Shown here piece after piece: positions 1 through 7,166 of a stretch of 11,254 bases of DNA; positions within the stretch are counted from its first letter, which is position 1; every line of letters begins with the position of its first letter. The position numbers and the translations under genes are program-made. The stretch is from assembly GCA_964450355.1 (NCBI GenBank), contig CAYVDH010000116.1, forward strand, positions 1 to 11,254, given 5' to 3'. The notes beneath the pieces were generated by a model. That model was not told the origin of the DNA. It saw only the letters and a list, made by a program, of their open reading frames with translations, and searched no databases. This stretch comes from CAYVDH01 sp964450355. Lineage in GTDB: Bacteria; Bacteroidota; Bacteroidia; NS11-12g; UBA955.

Positions 1-1
1 T

Positions 2-1495
2 ATGTATAGAAAATCAAAAAAACTATATATACTATCATTTTTAATTGTTTTTCAAATAAAATTGATGGCATACTCTTCATTAATAAATGAAGATTCATTA
101 AGTGGAATTAAAACTTTGTATAATTCTAAATCCGACATGGTTTCATCTTTGACTTACTCAATAAGTACTCCTTTATTCATTGACAAATTAAATAGATTAG
201 GTAATTGGCAAACGATTACTTGGCAAAGTCAATGGGCTGAGTTTAGTTATGGATTTGGCAAATTTAAACGTCTTGAAAACAATGCAATAAAAGACACCTT
301 AAAAGTCAATGATTTTGGATTTAGTGTTTATTTGCCCTTAAGAAAATTAATGAAAGGAAGAAGACTGTTTGATATACATGGAGCATTAGTTGTTCCTGCT
401 GTTTCTACAGGTATTCTTTTAAGAAATGCAGGTCAATATAGTTCATATTTATTTAAATTTTCTCCATGTGTTTCTTTGCAATTGCCTTTTATGGGAGTAG
501 ATTTTAGATTAAATACTTTGTATCATCTTTCAAATAATTTAAATGGGTTTAAAAAAATGTCATTTACTCCCGAAATAGGAATTAAATTGGATGGATTATG
601 GAATTTATTAGATCCTAAAAAAGTATTTGTTGGTCATGCTTCTTATTCAATAAAACAAACTTCTACTTCCTATAATTCAACTACTACAACATTGTCTGGA
701 AGACCAGAAACTAAATCAGACGATGTTTATGTTACTACAGTTACAAAATCATCGTCAACAACAGATGTTCATTATAGTTTTGACAGATATGCAAACACTA
801 TGGAGCCTATGTTCGCATTAGGAGTTCATTATACATATAAAAATGCTCCTTATGCAGGTCAGACAAAACTTTTTGGACTAGGTTATCATGTGAGAAGTGG
901 ACCATTGGCTTCTGATATTATTTTTGATATAGGAAAACAAGGATTTGCATCTTCAGCTTTGGTGCCTCATTCCATTCAAAATCCCAATCCTAGGGGAAAT
1001 AGCAGAGTAAATAAACAAGACTATAGTAATACAGGACATTATTTAATCAAAAGAATCTATGGAAGATTAGGGATAGATTTATACGAAACATATATTGCCG
1101 CTTTTGATCCAGATGCTGCAGTTCAAGATTATGAAGAAGTAAAGTTTACAAGATTAATTGGAGGTTTTGGATATGGTTATTCCATTTTTTCAAAACCATA
1201 TTATGATAAATCGAATGGATTAGAAATCGCTAATCAAAATTTTGAAAAAAATTTGGAGTTATTACCTACTTCAAGAAATCATGCAAAATTTGCTAAAAAT
1301 ACTGATTTTTTAAGTTTTTATATAAGTCTTGAAGCTGGGGCATTAAGTTTTACAATCGAAAGGCAAAGGTATAGATTTGCTAACCTTGCTAATGTAAATA
1401 CTTTATCAGTAACATACATGTTGCCATTAAGTAAAATCATTAAAAAAAGACTGGCCATTAAAAGTTATAAACAAGCTCTAAAAAATGAAAAGTAA
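2..1495 (+). CDS. Exported protein, probable outer-membrane beta-barrel, unknown function
   Basis: The 497-residue product has a basic N-terminus (RKSKK) and a hydrophobic stretch at about residues 8-23, ending near LMA, which looks like a Sec signal peptide. The rest has many short alternating polar/aromatic segments (for example 75-90, 285-312, 382-396, 436-475). It ends in a strand-like segment (NTLSVTYMLPL, 466-476) followed by a basic tail, which suggests an outer-membrane beta-barrel. Residues 215-255 are very rich in Ser and Thr and may be a surface loop or linker. I do not recognise the family. The ATG lies one base into the window, so a start further upstream cannot be excluded, although the signal peptide supports this one. 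The gene overlaps the next by 11 bases, which points to a co-expressed envelope operon. Confidence 0.7.
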   Translation: MYRKSKKLYILSFLIVFQIKLMAYSSLINEDSLSGIKTLYNSKSDMVSSLTYSISTPLFIDKLNRLGNWQTITWQSQWAEFSYGFGKFKRLENNAIKDTLKVNDFGFSVYLPLRKLMKGRRLFDIHGALVVPAVSTGILLRNAGQYSSYLFKFSPCVSLQLPFMGVDFRLNTLYHLSNNLNGFKKMSFTPEIGIKLDGLWNLLDPKKVFVGHASYSIKQTSTSYNSTTTTLSGRPETKSDDVYVTTVTKSSSTTDVHYSFDRYANTMEPMFALGVHYTYKNAPYAGQTKLFGLGYHVRSGPLASDIIFDIGKQGFASSALVPHSIQNPNPRGNSRVNKQDYSNTGHYLIKRIYGRLGIDLYETYIAAFDPDAAVQDYEEVKFTRLIGGFGYGYSIFSKPYYDKSNGLEIANQNFEKNLELLPTSRNHAKFAKNTDFLSFYISLEAGALSFTIERQRYRFANLANVNTLSVTYMLPLSKIIKKRLAIKSYKQALKNEK

Positions 1496-2327
1496 AACCA
1501 TTATTATTATATTGCTATCGCTGACTTTTCGAATGATTTCCTTTGGACAAAAATCTTCATTTTATATTACAAGTAGCTTAAGTAAAGAAATTGATTTTTT
1601 TTCACCACAATCACCATTTGGATTTCAAATGTTAAGTAAAATTGGTCCTATGATGTTTCAAGGAGAATTTAAATATACATATAAAACATTGAACGAATTT
1701 CAAATTTTAAAGGATGTTTATTCTTATGGTGGCAAAATTGGTATTGTTAAGGGTTTAAGCTTAGATAAATATATCAGTCATGCTTTCACAATGGGTTATT
1801 TTGATATGAACACTTTAAAAAAAGTAGAGATAGGCAATGTTGAGTATCCTACTGATGTGAATGGAAATAAATACGAAATGCCCAGAGCATTAATATATAA
1901 CCAAGTAAAATTCATTTCCATAGGGTATAATTTCTTTTCGATATCTGATGCTATGACTCAAAATGTTGTTAGGTTCTCTTTAAGAGAAAAATTTGTAGAA
2001 AAAGAAAAAGTAAAATACAATCAAATAAATTTCTCGTTTGATTTGATGTTTGCCTTAAATAACACATTTGATACCACCATCATGTATAGTCCTTGGAACT
2101 ATTATATCCCCAAAAAATTAAATTTAAATTCTGAATTAAGAAAAAAGAATTTTGGACTAAAAGTAAGATTTGATGTCATCACTTATCGAACGCTTGGATT
2201 GTTTATGGAAATGGGGGTTATGCCAGGAGTGAAAGTTAAATCAGAGCATTTTAATGATTATAACATGACAACTAAAATGGGAGTCATTGCTAATATTTTT
2301 TATCACAATGACATTAAAAGGAAGTAA
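1485..2327 (+). CDS. Exported protein, probable beta-rich outer-membrane protein, unknown function
   Basis: The 280-residue product starts with MKSK and a hydrophobic run (residues 5-20), then SFGQ. Cleavage before Q22 would be typical of Bacteroidota signal peptides. The mature part has alternating hydrophobic and polar strands with many aromatic residues (for example 25-32, 139-156, 177-192, 221-248) and ends in a strand-like segment (MGVIANIFYH). This resembles small outer-membrane barrel proteins, but I see no named motif. The ATG overlaps the end of the upstream gene by 11 bases, and the gene's own 3' end overlaps the following lipoprotein gene by 20 bases. Translational coupling is therefore likely. 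Function is unknown. It may be a partner of the upstream barrel protein in one envelope complex, which is inference from gene order only. Confidence 0.7.
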   Translation: MKSKTIIIILLSLTFRMISFGQKSSFYITSSLSKEIDFFSPQSPFGFQMLSKIGPMMFQGEFKYTYKTLNEFQILKDVYSYGGKIGIVKGLSLDKYISHAFTMGYFDMNTLKKVEIGNVEYPTDVNGNKYEMPRALIYNQVKFISIGYNFFSISDAMTQNVVRFSLREKFVEKEKVKYNQINFSFDLMFALNNTFDTTIMYSPWNYYIPKKLNLNSELRKKNFGLKVRFDVITYRTLGLFMEMGVMPGVKVKSEHFNDYNMTTKMGVIANIFYHNDIKRK

Positions 2328-3126
2328 TTACATATGGTTTTTGATTTTTTTATTGTTTTGCACTTCATGTGAATCAAACAATGATGATGAATTAACAGAA
2401 GTTAATAGCAATTCCATTAATCAATCAGTTACCGATTTGCAATCAATATACAATGCATTTGCATTTACAGACTTTATTTTAAATGATAAATACAACAATT
2501 ATACTTCGTGTTTTAATGTAAAAAAAGACAGTTTAAATAACCATTTTATTCATACAATTAAATTGAGCCCATTAAATAATTGTAGAATCATAACACCAAA
2601 TAATTCTAAGGGTGAATTAATGCTTGAATACGATAATAAATACTTAAGTTTATTTAAAACAATTGAATTGAAATTTAATCAATTTGAATGTAACGGAAAT
2701 AAATATCAAGGTAAATTAACCTATGTTTTTAAAAGTATTTCGACTAACATAAGATTGGTTGAGGTCACTTTAGATAGTTTATTTGCAACACAAGAAAATA
2801 CAACTAGGAGGTTAAAAGGCACATTAAATATCAGTATCATAAATAAAGAAAACACAATTAATGGATTCATAAATTCTAATCAAACAAATGAAAATTACGA
2901 ATTAAAAATATCTGACGAATTAAAAATTTCAAACGATTACATCAACATGAATGATATAAATCATTTTTATTTTAGTAAAGGAATTACAGAATTTTCAAAT
3001 TCAACAATTAAAGGAAAAATACACTATGGATTTGATGCCGAATTTGGATTAAGGAGAGATAATATTCTCGCAGTTTTTCAAAGTGATGAAGGGAAAAGAT
3101 TTGGAATAGAATTGCCTTTATATTAA
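2308..3126 (+). CDS. Putative lipoprotein, unknown function
   Basis: I chose the ATG at 2308 (272 residues) rather than the TTG at 2287, because it gives a compact lipoprotein signal peptide: MTLKGSNY, then a hydrophobic run at residues 9-18, then CTSC with the lipidation Cys at 21. The lipobox is imperfect, with Cys at position -3 where Leu is usual. The residues after the Cys (ESNNDDE) are acidic, which in Bacteroidota can mark export to the cell surface. The rest is Asn-, Ser- and Lys-rich with beta-strand-like segments (for example residues 100-140, LTYVFKSIS and RLVEVTLDSLF) and no domain I recognise. It is the third gene of an overlapping trio with two probable outer-membrane proteins, so it may be their accessory lipoprotein. 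It ends 6 bases before the convergent pcm gene. Confidence 0.65.
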   Translation: MTLKGSNYIWFLIFLLFCTSCESNNDDELTEVNSNSINQSVTDLQSIYNAFAFTDFILNDKYNNYTSCFNVKKDSLNNHFIHTIKLSPLNNCRIITPNNSKGELMLEYDNKYLSLFKTIELKFNQFECNGNKYQGKLTYVFKSISTNIRLVEVTLDSLFATQENTTRRLKGTLNISIINKENTINGFINSNQTNENYELKISDELKISNDYINMNDINHFYFSKGITEFSNSTIKGKIHYGFDAEFGLRRDNILAVFQSDEGKRFGIELPLY

Positions 3127-3134
3127 AGAATTTT
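3110..3134 (+). terminator. Weak AT-rich hairpin across the end of the lipoprotein gene
   Basis: CTTTA (3116-3120) and TAAAG (3124-3128) form a perfect 5-bp stem around a 3-base loop. AATT (3110-3113) and AATT (3129-3132) can extend it past a 2-base bulge, and T residues follow (3131-3134). It spans the stop codon of the upstream gene and abuts the convergent pcm stop. The stem is almost all A/T, so this is only a candidate terminator and may be chance in such AT-rich DNA. Confidence 0.2.
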
Positions 3135-3780
3135 ACCAACCTTTCTCACCCAATAGTGGAACAAAACTAAAGTCTTCATATACTTCTGTCTTAAATTCAT
3201 TTTCATTGAGTTTAGTCATTCTTACCATTTTTTGTTTACCCATTGAGCTACCAACAGGTATCACTATCATGCCTCCATTTTTTAATTGATTAGTTAAATC
3301 TTTTGAAACATTTGGAGCTCCAGCTGTTACAATGATTTTATCATAAGGAGAATTTTCAACCCAACCTTTTGTACCATCTGCTATTAAAAATTGGACTTTT
3401 ATGTCTAGTTTTTGAAGCAATACCTGAGCTTTTTTACTTAATTTGTCAATTCGTTCAACACTAAATACTTTGGCTTTGCACAAATATAATATGCTTGCTT
3501 GATAGCCACTCCCTGTTCCTATTTCTAATACTTTATCTCCTTCTTTTATTTCTAACAATTGAGTTTGGTAGGCAACAGTGTATGGTTGTGATATTGTTTG
3601 ATCATCACCAATTGGAAAAGCTTTGTCTTCATATGCATGGTTTTCAAACTCCAGTGGAATAAAAAAATGTCTAGGCAAAGTCTCTATAGCTCGAATTACT
3701 TGATTATCTTTAATGCCTTTTTTAATTAATGTTTCTACCAATGCTTTCCTTAAACCCTTGTGTTTGTATGTGTCTTGCAT
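3133..3780 (-). CDS. pcm: Protein-L-isoaspartate O-methyltransferase
   Basis: The 215-residue product is a full-length PCMT. The enzyme uses S-adenosylmethionine to methylate isoaspartyl residues in age-damaged proteins, which starts their repair in the cytoplasm. Visible family signatures are RHFF (37-40), the ISQPY segment (63-67) near the substrate site, the SAM-binding motif I VLEIGTGSGYQ (84-94), ADGTKGW (134-140), the YDKIIVTAGAP stretch (146-156) and the C-terminal FVPLLGEKGW (206-215). The ATG at 3780 gives the expected length and has no Shine-Dalgarno sequence. It is the only minus-strand gene in the window. It is convergent with the lipoprotein gene on one side and divergent from the 3887 gene on the other, with a 106-base shared upstream region. 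I see no convincing promoter for pcm itself. Confidence 0.95.
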   Translation of the reverse strand: MQDTYKHKGLRKALVETLIKKGIKDNQVIRAIETLPRHFFIPLEFENHAYEDKAFPIGDDQTISQPYTVAYQTQLLEIKEGDKVLEIGTGSGYQASILYLCKAKVFSVERIDKLSKKAQVLLQKLDIKVQFLIADGTKGWVENSPYDKIIVTAGAPNVSKDLTNQLKNGGMIVIPVGSSMGKQKMVRMTKLNENEFKTEVYEDFSFVPLLGEKGW

Positions 3781-3830
3781 GCTTTTGAATGATTTATTGT
3801 CTGTTGTTTAGTACACCGTTAATAACAAAA

Positions 3831-3863
3831 TTGATGTGCAAAGAAATAGGTATTGCATATTTG
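3831..3863 (+). promoter_or_regulatory. Candidate Bacteroidota-type promoter for the 3887 gene cluster
   Basis: TTG (3831-3833) and CATATTTG (3856-3863) match the Bacteroidota -33 and -7 elements (TTG and TAnnTTTG, 7 of 8 in the latter), separated by 22 bases. Transcription would begin near 3868-3870 and give a leader of about 17-20 bases before the TTG start at 3887. It is the only good match in the pcm/3887 divergent region, but such matches are common in AT-rich DNA. Confidence 0.4.
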
Positions 3864-3866
3864 CAA
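3853..3866. promoter_or_regulatory. Small dyad overlapping the candidate -7 element
   Basis: TTGCA (3853-3857) and TGCAA (3862-3866) form a perfect 5-bp inverted repeat with a 4-base spacer. The dyad covers the candidate -7 element at 3856-3863. A regulator bound here would block that promoter. No regulator gene is nearby, and the repeat is short enough to be chance. Confidence 0.25.
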
Positions 3867-3871
3867 CAACA

Positions 3872-3900
3872 AATAGTTAACAACAATTGTCAATAGTTAA
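3872..3900. repeat. 9-bp direct repeat flanking the TTG start
   Basis: AATAGTTAA occurs at 3872-3880 and again at 3892-3900, exactly 20 bases apart (about two helical turns). The second copy lies in the first codons of the 3887 gene. It may be a tandem binding site or simply chance. I see no other copy nearby. Confidence 0.35.
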
Positions 3901-4846
3901 AATTGGAATAGTAGGAGATAAGGGTTTAATGCCTTCAGCAATAGATTCATTAAAAAAGAATGATTCTTTAGAAATTGTTGGGACTTTTGACTCTACTAAC
4001 GAACTTAATTTTAAAGATTTTTACGGAGTATTTCCTTTGACTTCTTTGCTTCGGAAATGTGATGCTTTATACATTGTTGGCAACAATCAATTGTTTTTAT
4101 ACGATACAATAATTGAGTCGGCTAAATACGGTGTTCATATTTTATTGGACAAATTCCCTGATTTTACATTGAATCAAATTAAAAGCCTAAAAAAAATATT
4201 AAAAGAATCTAATTCAGTATTTTTTATTGCCAATACACAAGGTACATCTGCATTATACACTTCTGCAAGGCAATATTTGAACAAAGTATCTCATATCAAT
4301 TTAAATTTAGAAATCCCCTTCAATACCACAGAATTAAAAAGACGAACCATCATCAATGAATCTGTTGACATGTTAATTCGATCTAATTCATCTCCAATGG
4401 CTAAGATTAAAGCTAATAAACATTACGTTTTTAGTCATATTCCAGAAAAATTAAAATTAAGCATTCAATTTGATAATGGCTGTGTGGCTGATATTACAAT
4501 TAATTCGTTATGCCAAGAGATGAAAAACGAATTGACTTTTTTTCAAATTGGTAAAATTTTAACTCTTGATTTATTAAGTCATCAATTGTTTGAAACTAAA
4601 TTGGAATCAAACAAAGAAAATTTGTTAATAGAAGCCCAAATGGATTCAAAATCACCAAATTCCAATAAAAAAATTCAAATTATTGAAAAAAAAGTGATGT
4701 ATTTTGATGCAATGCAAAAAGATTTGTTCAATTTTGTAGAATGTATTCATTTTCAAATATCTCCTCTAGTAGGTATTGATGAACTAGAAGATGTGGCAAA
4801 AGTGGTACAATACATACAATATACAGAACATGAACCCATTGTTTAA
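3887..4846 (+). CDS. Divergent Gfo/Idh/MocA-like oxidoreductase
   Basis: The 319-residue product has the layout of the Gfo/Idh/MocA family (NAD(P)-dependent sugar dehydrogenases). It starts with a Rossmann strand (VKIGIVG, 4-10), has a second region ending in LLDKFPDF (86-93) where the family has E-K-P, and finishes with the typical helix SPLVGIDELEDVAKVVQYIQ (292-311). However, the nucleotide-binding glycine motif is degenerate (G10-D-K-G13 and no third Gly), and the usual catalytic His after Asp161 is missing (VDMLIRS). Lys89 is kept. It may bind a different ligand or be inactive. The start is TTG: an in-frame stop lies 9 bases upstream and the first internal ATG (Met15) would remove the Rossmann strand. 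The gene overlaps the following lipoprotein gene by 17 bases. A role in sugar or surface-glycan metabolism is inferred from the transferase two genes downstream. Confidence 0.7.
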   Translation: MSIVKIGIVGDKGLMPSAIDSLKKNDSLEIVGTFDSTNELNFKDFYGVFPLTSLLRKCDALYIVGNNQLFLYDTIIESAKYGVHILLDKFPDFTLNQIKSLKKILKESNSVFFIANTQGTSALYTSARQYLNKVSHINLNLEIPFNTTELKRRTIINESVDMLIRSNSSPMAKIKANKHYVFSHIPEKLKLSIQFDNGCVADITINSLCQEMKNELTFFQIGKILTLDLLSHQLFETKLESNKENLLIEAQMDSKSPNSNKKIQIIEKKVMYFDAMQKDLFNFVECIHFQISPLVGIDELEDVAKVVQYIQYTEHEPIV

Positions 4847-5717
4847 ATTCACATTTACGATTTGTTGCCTGATTTTAATAAGTTGTGACAACGAAAAAGA
4901 ATCAATTCCCTCTTACCTCCACATTACTAAATGCAACTTAACAACCAATTATTTGGTTGAAGGTGCTAATACCCACGACATTACTGATGTTAAAATATTT
5001 GCTAATGGTACTGAAATTGGTACATTTGAAGTGCCAGTGACTATTCCTATATTAGCAAAAGGCAATGTACAAATCATTGTTACACCAAACATCAAAGAAA
5101 ATTTGAATTCGAACAATAGGAAGTATTACAAACCATATTTACAATATACACAAACATTTAATTTAAAAGAATTACAAGTTGATACAATAAAACCAGTTTT
5201 TACATACCGTAGTAACACAACCTTTGTATGGAAAGAAGATTTTGAAACAGGTATTTCTTTAATGAAATCTGGTTCAAATAACTCATCAGATTCGCTAATT
5301 AGAATACCTGTAAGTACCACAGGAGTAAATCAAAATTTCCCGAATTCATCTTATTGCGGTTACATCAATATTTCACCTAAAGATACTTTTGTCGTTTTTG
5401 AAAGAAGCAATATCAATTATTTTAATCTTCCTGTGCAAACCGATGTGTATGTTGAATTAGACATCAAATCAAATGTCAATGTACAAGTTGGAATTTATAC
5501 AGATGATGGTTTTACAATATCTCAAAATCCAGTATTAATTGTTTATCCCACCAATGACAATTGGAAAAAAGTATATGTAAATTTAAAACCTGAAATAGGT
5601 GGTAATAACATCAATACCAAAACAAAATTATTTTTTGGACTATATAAAGACCAAGGAGATAATACCACCAATCCTAAAGTTTACCTTGATAACATTAAAC
5701 TCGTTTACGTTAATTGA
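4830..5717 (+). CDS. Lipoprotein with carbohydrate-binding-like C-terminus, conserved Bacteroidota type
   Basis: From the ATG at 4830 the product has 295 residues with a clear lipoprotein signal: MNPLFKF, a hydrophobic run, then LISC with the lipidation Cys at 19. An upstream in-frame ATG (4791) would only add residues inside the preceding gene. After acidic residues (DNEKE) the IPSYLHI segment (26-32) begins a beta-rich domain with HDITDVKIFANG (49-60), FEVPVTIPILAKG (66-78) and a TYRSNTTFVW segment (125-134). I recall these as typical of a conserved Bacteroidota lipoprotein of unknown function, but could not check. The C-terminal half (about 135-295) ends in PKVYLDNIKLVYVN, which resembles jelly-roll carbohydrate-binding modules. 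It overlaps the Gfo/Idh-like gene by 17 bases, and its TGA stop overlaps the TTG of the transferase gene. Confidence 0.75.
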   Translation: MNPLFKFTFTICCLILISCDNEKESIPSYLHITKCNLTTNYLVEGANTHDITDVKIFANGTEIGTFEVPVTIPILAKGNVQIIVTPNIKENLNSNNRKYYKPYLQYTQTFNLKELQVDTIKPVFTYRSNTTFVWKEDFETGISLMKSGSNNSSDSLIRIPVSTTGVNQNFPNSSYCGYINISPKDTFVVFERSNINYFNLPVQTDVYVELDIKSNVNVQVGIYTDDGFTISQNPVLIVYPTNDNWKKVYVNLKPEIGGNNINTKTKLFFGLYKDQGDNTTNPKVYLDNIKLVYVN

Positions 5718-7135
5718 TATTGAACAAAACTAAACAAATATTAAAATATGTTTTACTAGACTACATTGCTGCTGCTTTAGTTTGGTTTACCCTTTTTTGG
5801 TACAGAAAAAACAACATAGACACTGCTCATATAGATTACCGAACTCCATTTTTAGCAGATATAAAATTAATCCTTGGTATAGTCATTATTCCTACTTTTT
5901 GGATTGTCATATACCACTTCACAGGGTTTTATAATCAAATTTTTAAACGTTCAAGACTAAGAGAATTAAACCAAACATTCCTGACCAGTTTTTTTGGTTG
6001 TTTATTCTTATTTTTCACCTTGTTGTTAGATGATTCTGTTGGTAATTATAAAGCTTATTACAAAACGTTTTTTTTGCTTTTTTTTCTGCAATTTTTTTTA
6101 ACATACATAGGTAGGTTTATATTATCTTCAATTACAAATTATAAAATTCAAAAAAGAATCATAGGTTTTCCTACAATTTTGATTGGTAGTAATAGCAAAT
6201 CTTTACAACTCTATAAAGATTTAATCAATTCTAAAATTAGTAATGGATTTATTTTCAAGGGTTATGTTTCTGTTGATAATGAAAATGAAGAAGTTTTAAA
6301 AGACCATATTCCCAGTTTAGGATCATACTCAAATTTAGATAAAATCATTGAACAATACCAAATAGAAGATTTGGTAATTGCGTTAGAAAATGAAGACCAC
6401 CACTTACTTAATAACATATTTACGATAGTAGAAAATAAGCCAATAGACATTAAAATTATTCCTGATATGTACTCTGTTTTTACAAGAATGGTAAAACTAA
6501 ATAACATATTAGGAGCAGTATTAATAGATATTGATTTTGAAGTCATGCCTATTTGGCAAAAAAATGCTAAAAGATTGCTTGATATTTTGTTTTCTATTTT
6601 AGTGATATTCGTTTGTTCCCCATTGTTTATTATCCTAGGAATTTTAGTTAAAATCACCAGTAAAGGCCCAGTTTTTTATAAACAAGAAAGAATTGGTTTA
6701 TACGGCAAACCATTTTTTATCATTAAATTCAGAACCATGTTCACTAATGCTGAATCCTCTGGACCACAATTATCCAAGGAAAATGACCCTCGTATTACAC
6801 CTATTGGAAAGCTTCTAAGGAAAACCAGGTTAGATGAATTTCCTCAATTTTATAATGTATTAATAGGTGAAATGAGTGTAGTAGGTCCAAGACCTGAGCG
6901 AAAATTTTTTATTGATCAAATAGTGAAAATAGCACCGTATTACAATAGATTGCATAAAGTAAAACCAGGAATTACTAGCTGGGGACAGGTTAAATATGGT
7001 TATGCAGAAAACATTGAACAAATGATAGAAAGATTGTATTATGACATTTTGTATATTGAAAATATTAGTCTTGCATTGGATTTTAAAATCATGGTTTATA
7101 CGGTATTAATTATGATTCAAGGTAGAGGGAAATAA
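5714..7135 (+). CDS. Polyprenyl-phosphate glycosyl-1-phosphate transferase (WcaJ/WbaP-like)
   Basis: This membrane enzyme transfers a sugar-1-phosphate from a nucleotide sugar to undecaprenyl phosphate, the first step of exopolysaccharide, capsule or O-antigen assembly. The 473 residues show four N-terminal membrane segments (about 11-30, 49-70, 88-105, 117-138), a Rossmann-like middle domain (about 148-275, starting near FPTILIGSNSK), and a C-terminal catalytic domain. That last domain has a hydrophobic segment (287-313) and the motifs GPVFYKQERIG (318-328), KFRTM (338-342), LDEFPQ (373-378) with the Asp374-Glu375 dyad known in this superfamily, GPRPE (391-395) and KPGITSWGQVKYGY (417-430). 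The sugar cannot be predicted. The start is TTG at 5714, overlapping the upstream TGA. An in-frame TAA directly precedes it, so only this TTG or the one at 5720 can start translation. The upstream Gfo/Idh-like and lipoprotein genes are probably co-transcribed with it. Confidence 0.93.
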   Translation: MILNKTKQILKYVLLDYIAAALVWFTLFWYRKNNIDTAHIDYRTPFLADIKLILGIVIIPTFWIVIYHFTGFYNQIFKRSRLRELNQTFLTSFFGCLFLFFTLLLDDSVGNYKAYYKTFFLLFFLQFFLTYIGRFILSSITNYKIQKRIIGFPTILIGSNSKSLQLYKDLINSKISNGFIFKGYVSVDNENEEVLKDHIPSLGSYSNLDKIIEQYQIEDLVIALENEDHHLLNNIFTIVENKPIDIKIIPDMYSVFTRMVKLNNILGAVLIDIDFEVMPIWQKNAKRLLDILFSILVIFVCSPLFIILGILVKITSKGPVFYKQERIGLYGKPFFIIKFRTMFTNAESSGPQLSKENDPRITPIGKLLRKTRLDEFPQFYNVLIGEMSVVGPRPERKFFIDQIVKIAPYYNRLHKVKPGITSWGQVKYGYAENIEQMIERLYYDILYIENISLALDFKIMVYTVLIMIQGRGK

Positions 7136-7166
7136 AACATTTTAACAATTTGATTGTTTAATTGAT

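Noticed and set aside
2287..2307. Upstream TTG start for the third gene
   Set aside because: It would add seven residues encoded within the previous gene's end and lengthen the lipoprotein signal. The ATG at 2308 gives a normal signal length.
3826..3833. Minus-strand CAATTTTG as a pcm -7 element
   Set aside because: It matches 7 of 8 consensus positions, but no TTG lies 17-23 bases upstream on that strand. It also overlaps the better plus-strand candidate.
4791..4829. Upstream ATG start for the second lipoprotein
   Set aside because: It adds 13 residues ahead of a signal peptide that is complete from the ATG at 4830.
5126..5320. Minus-strand open frame of 64 residues
   Set aside because: It is antisense within the lipoprotein gene, with no promoter and no family-like features.
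6262..6657. Minus-strand open frame of 131 residues
   Set aside because: It lies wholly inside the glycosyl-phosphotransferase gene, whose conserved motifs fix the reading frame. The antisense product shows no recognisable domain.
7136..7166. Promoter in the gap before crtZ
   Set aside because: No acceptable TAnnTTTG match is present in the gap, so an independent crtZ promoter is not supported.
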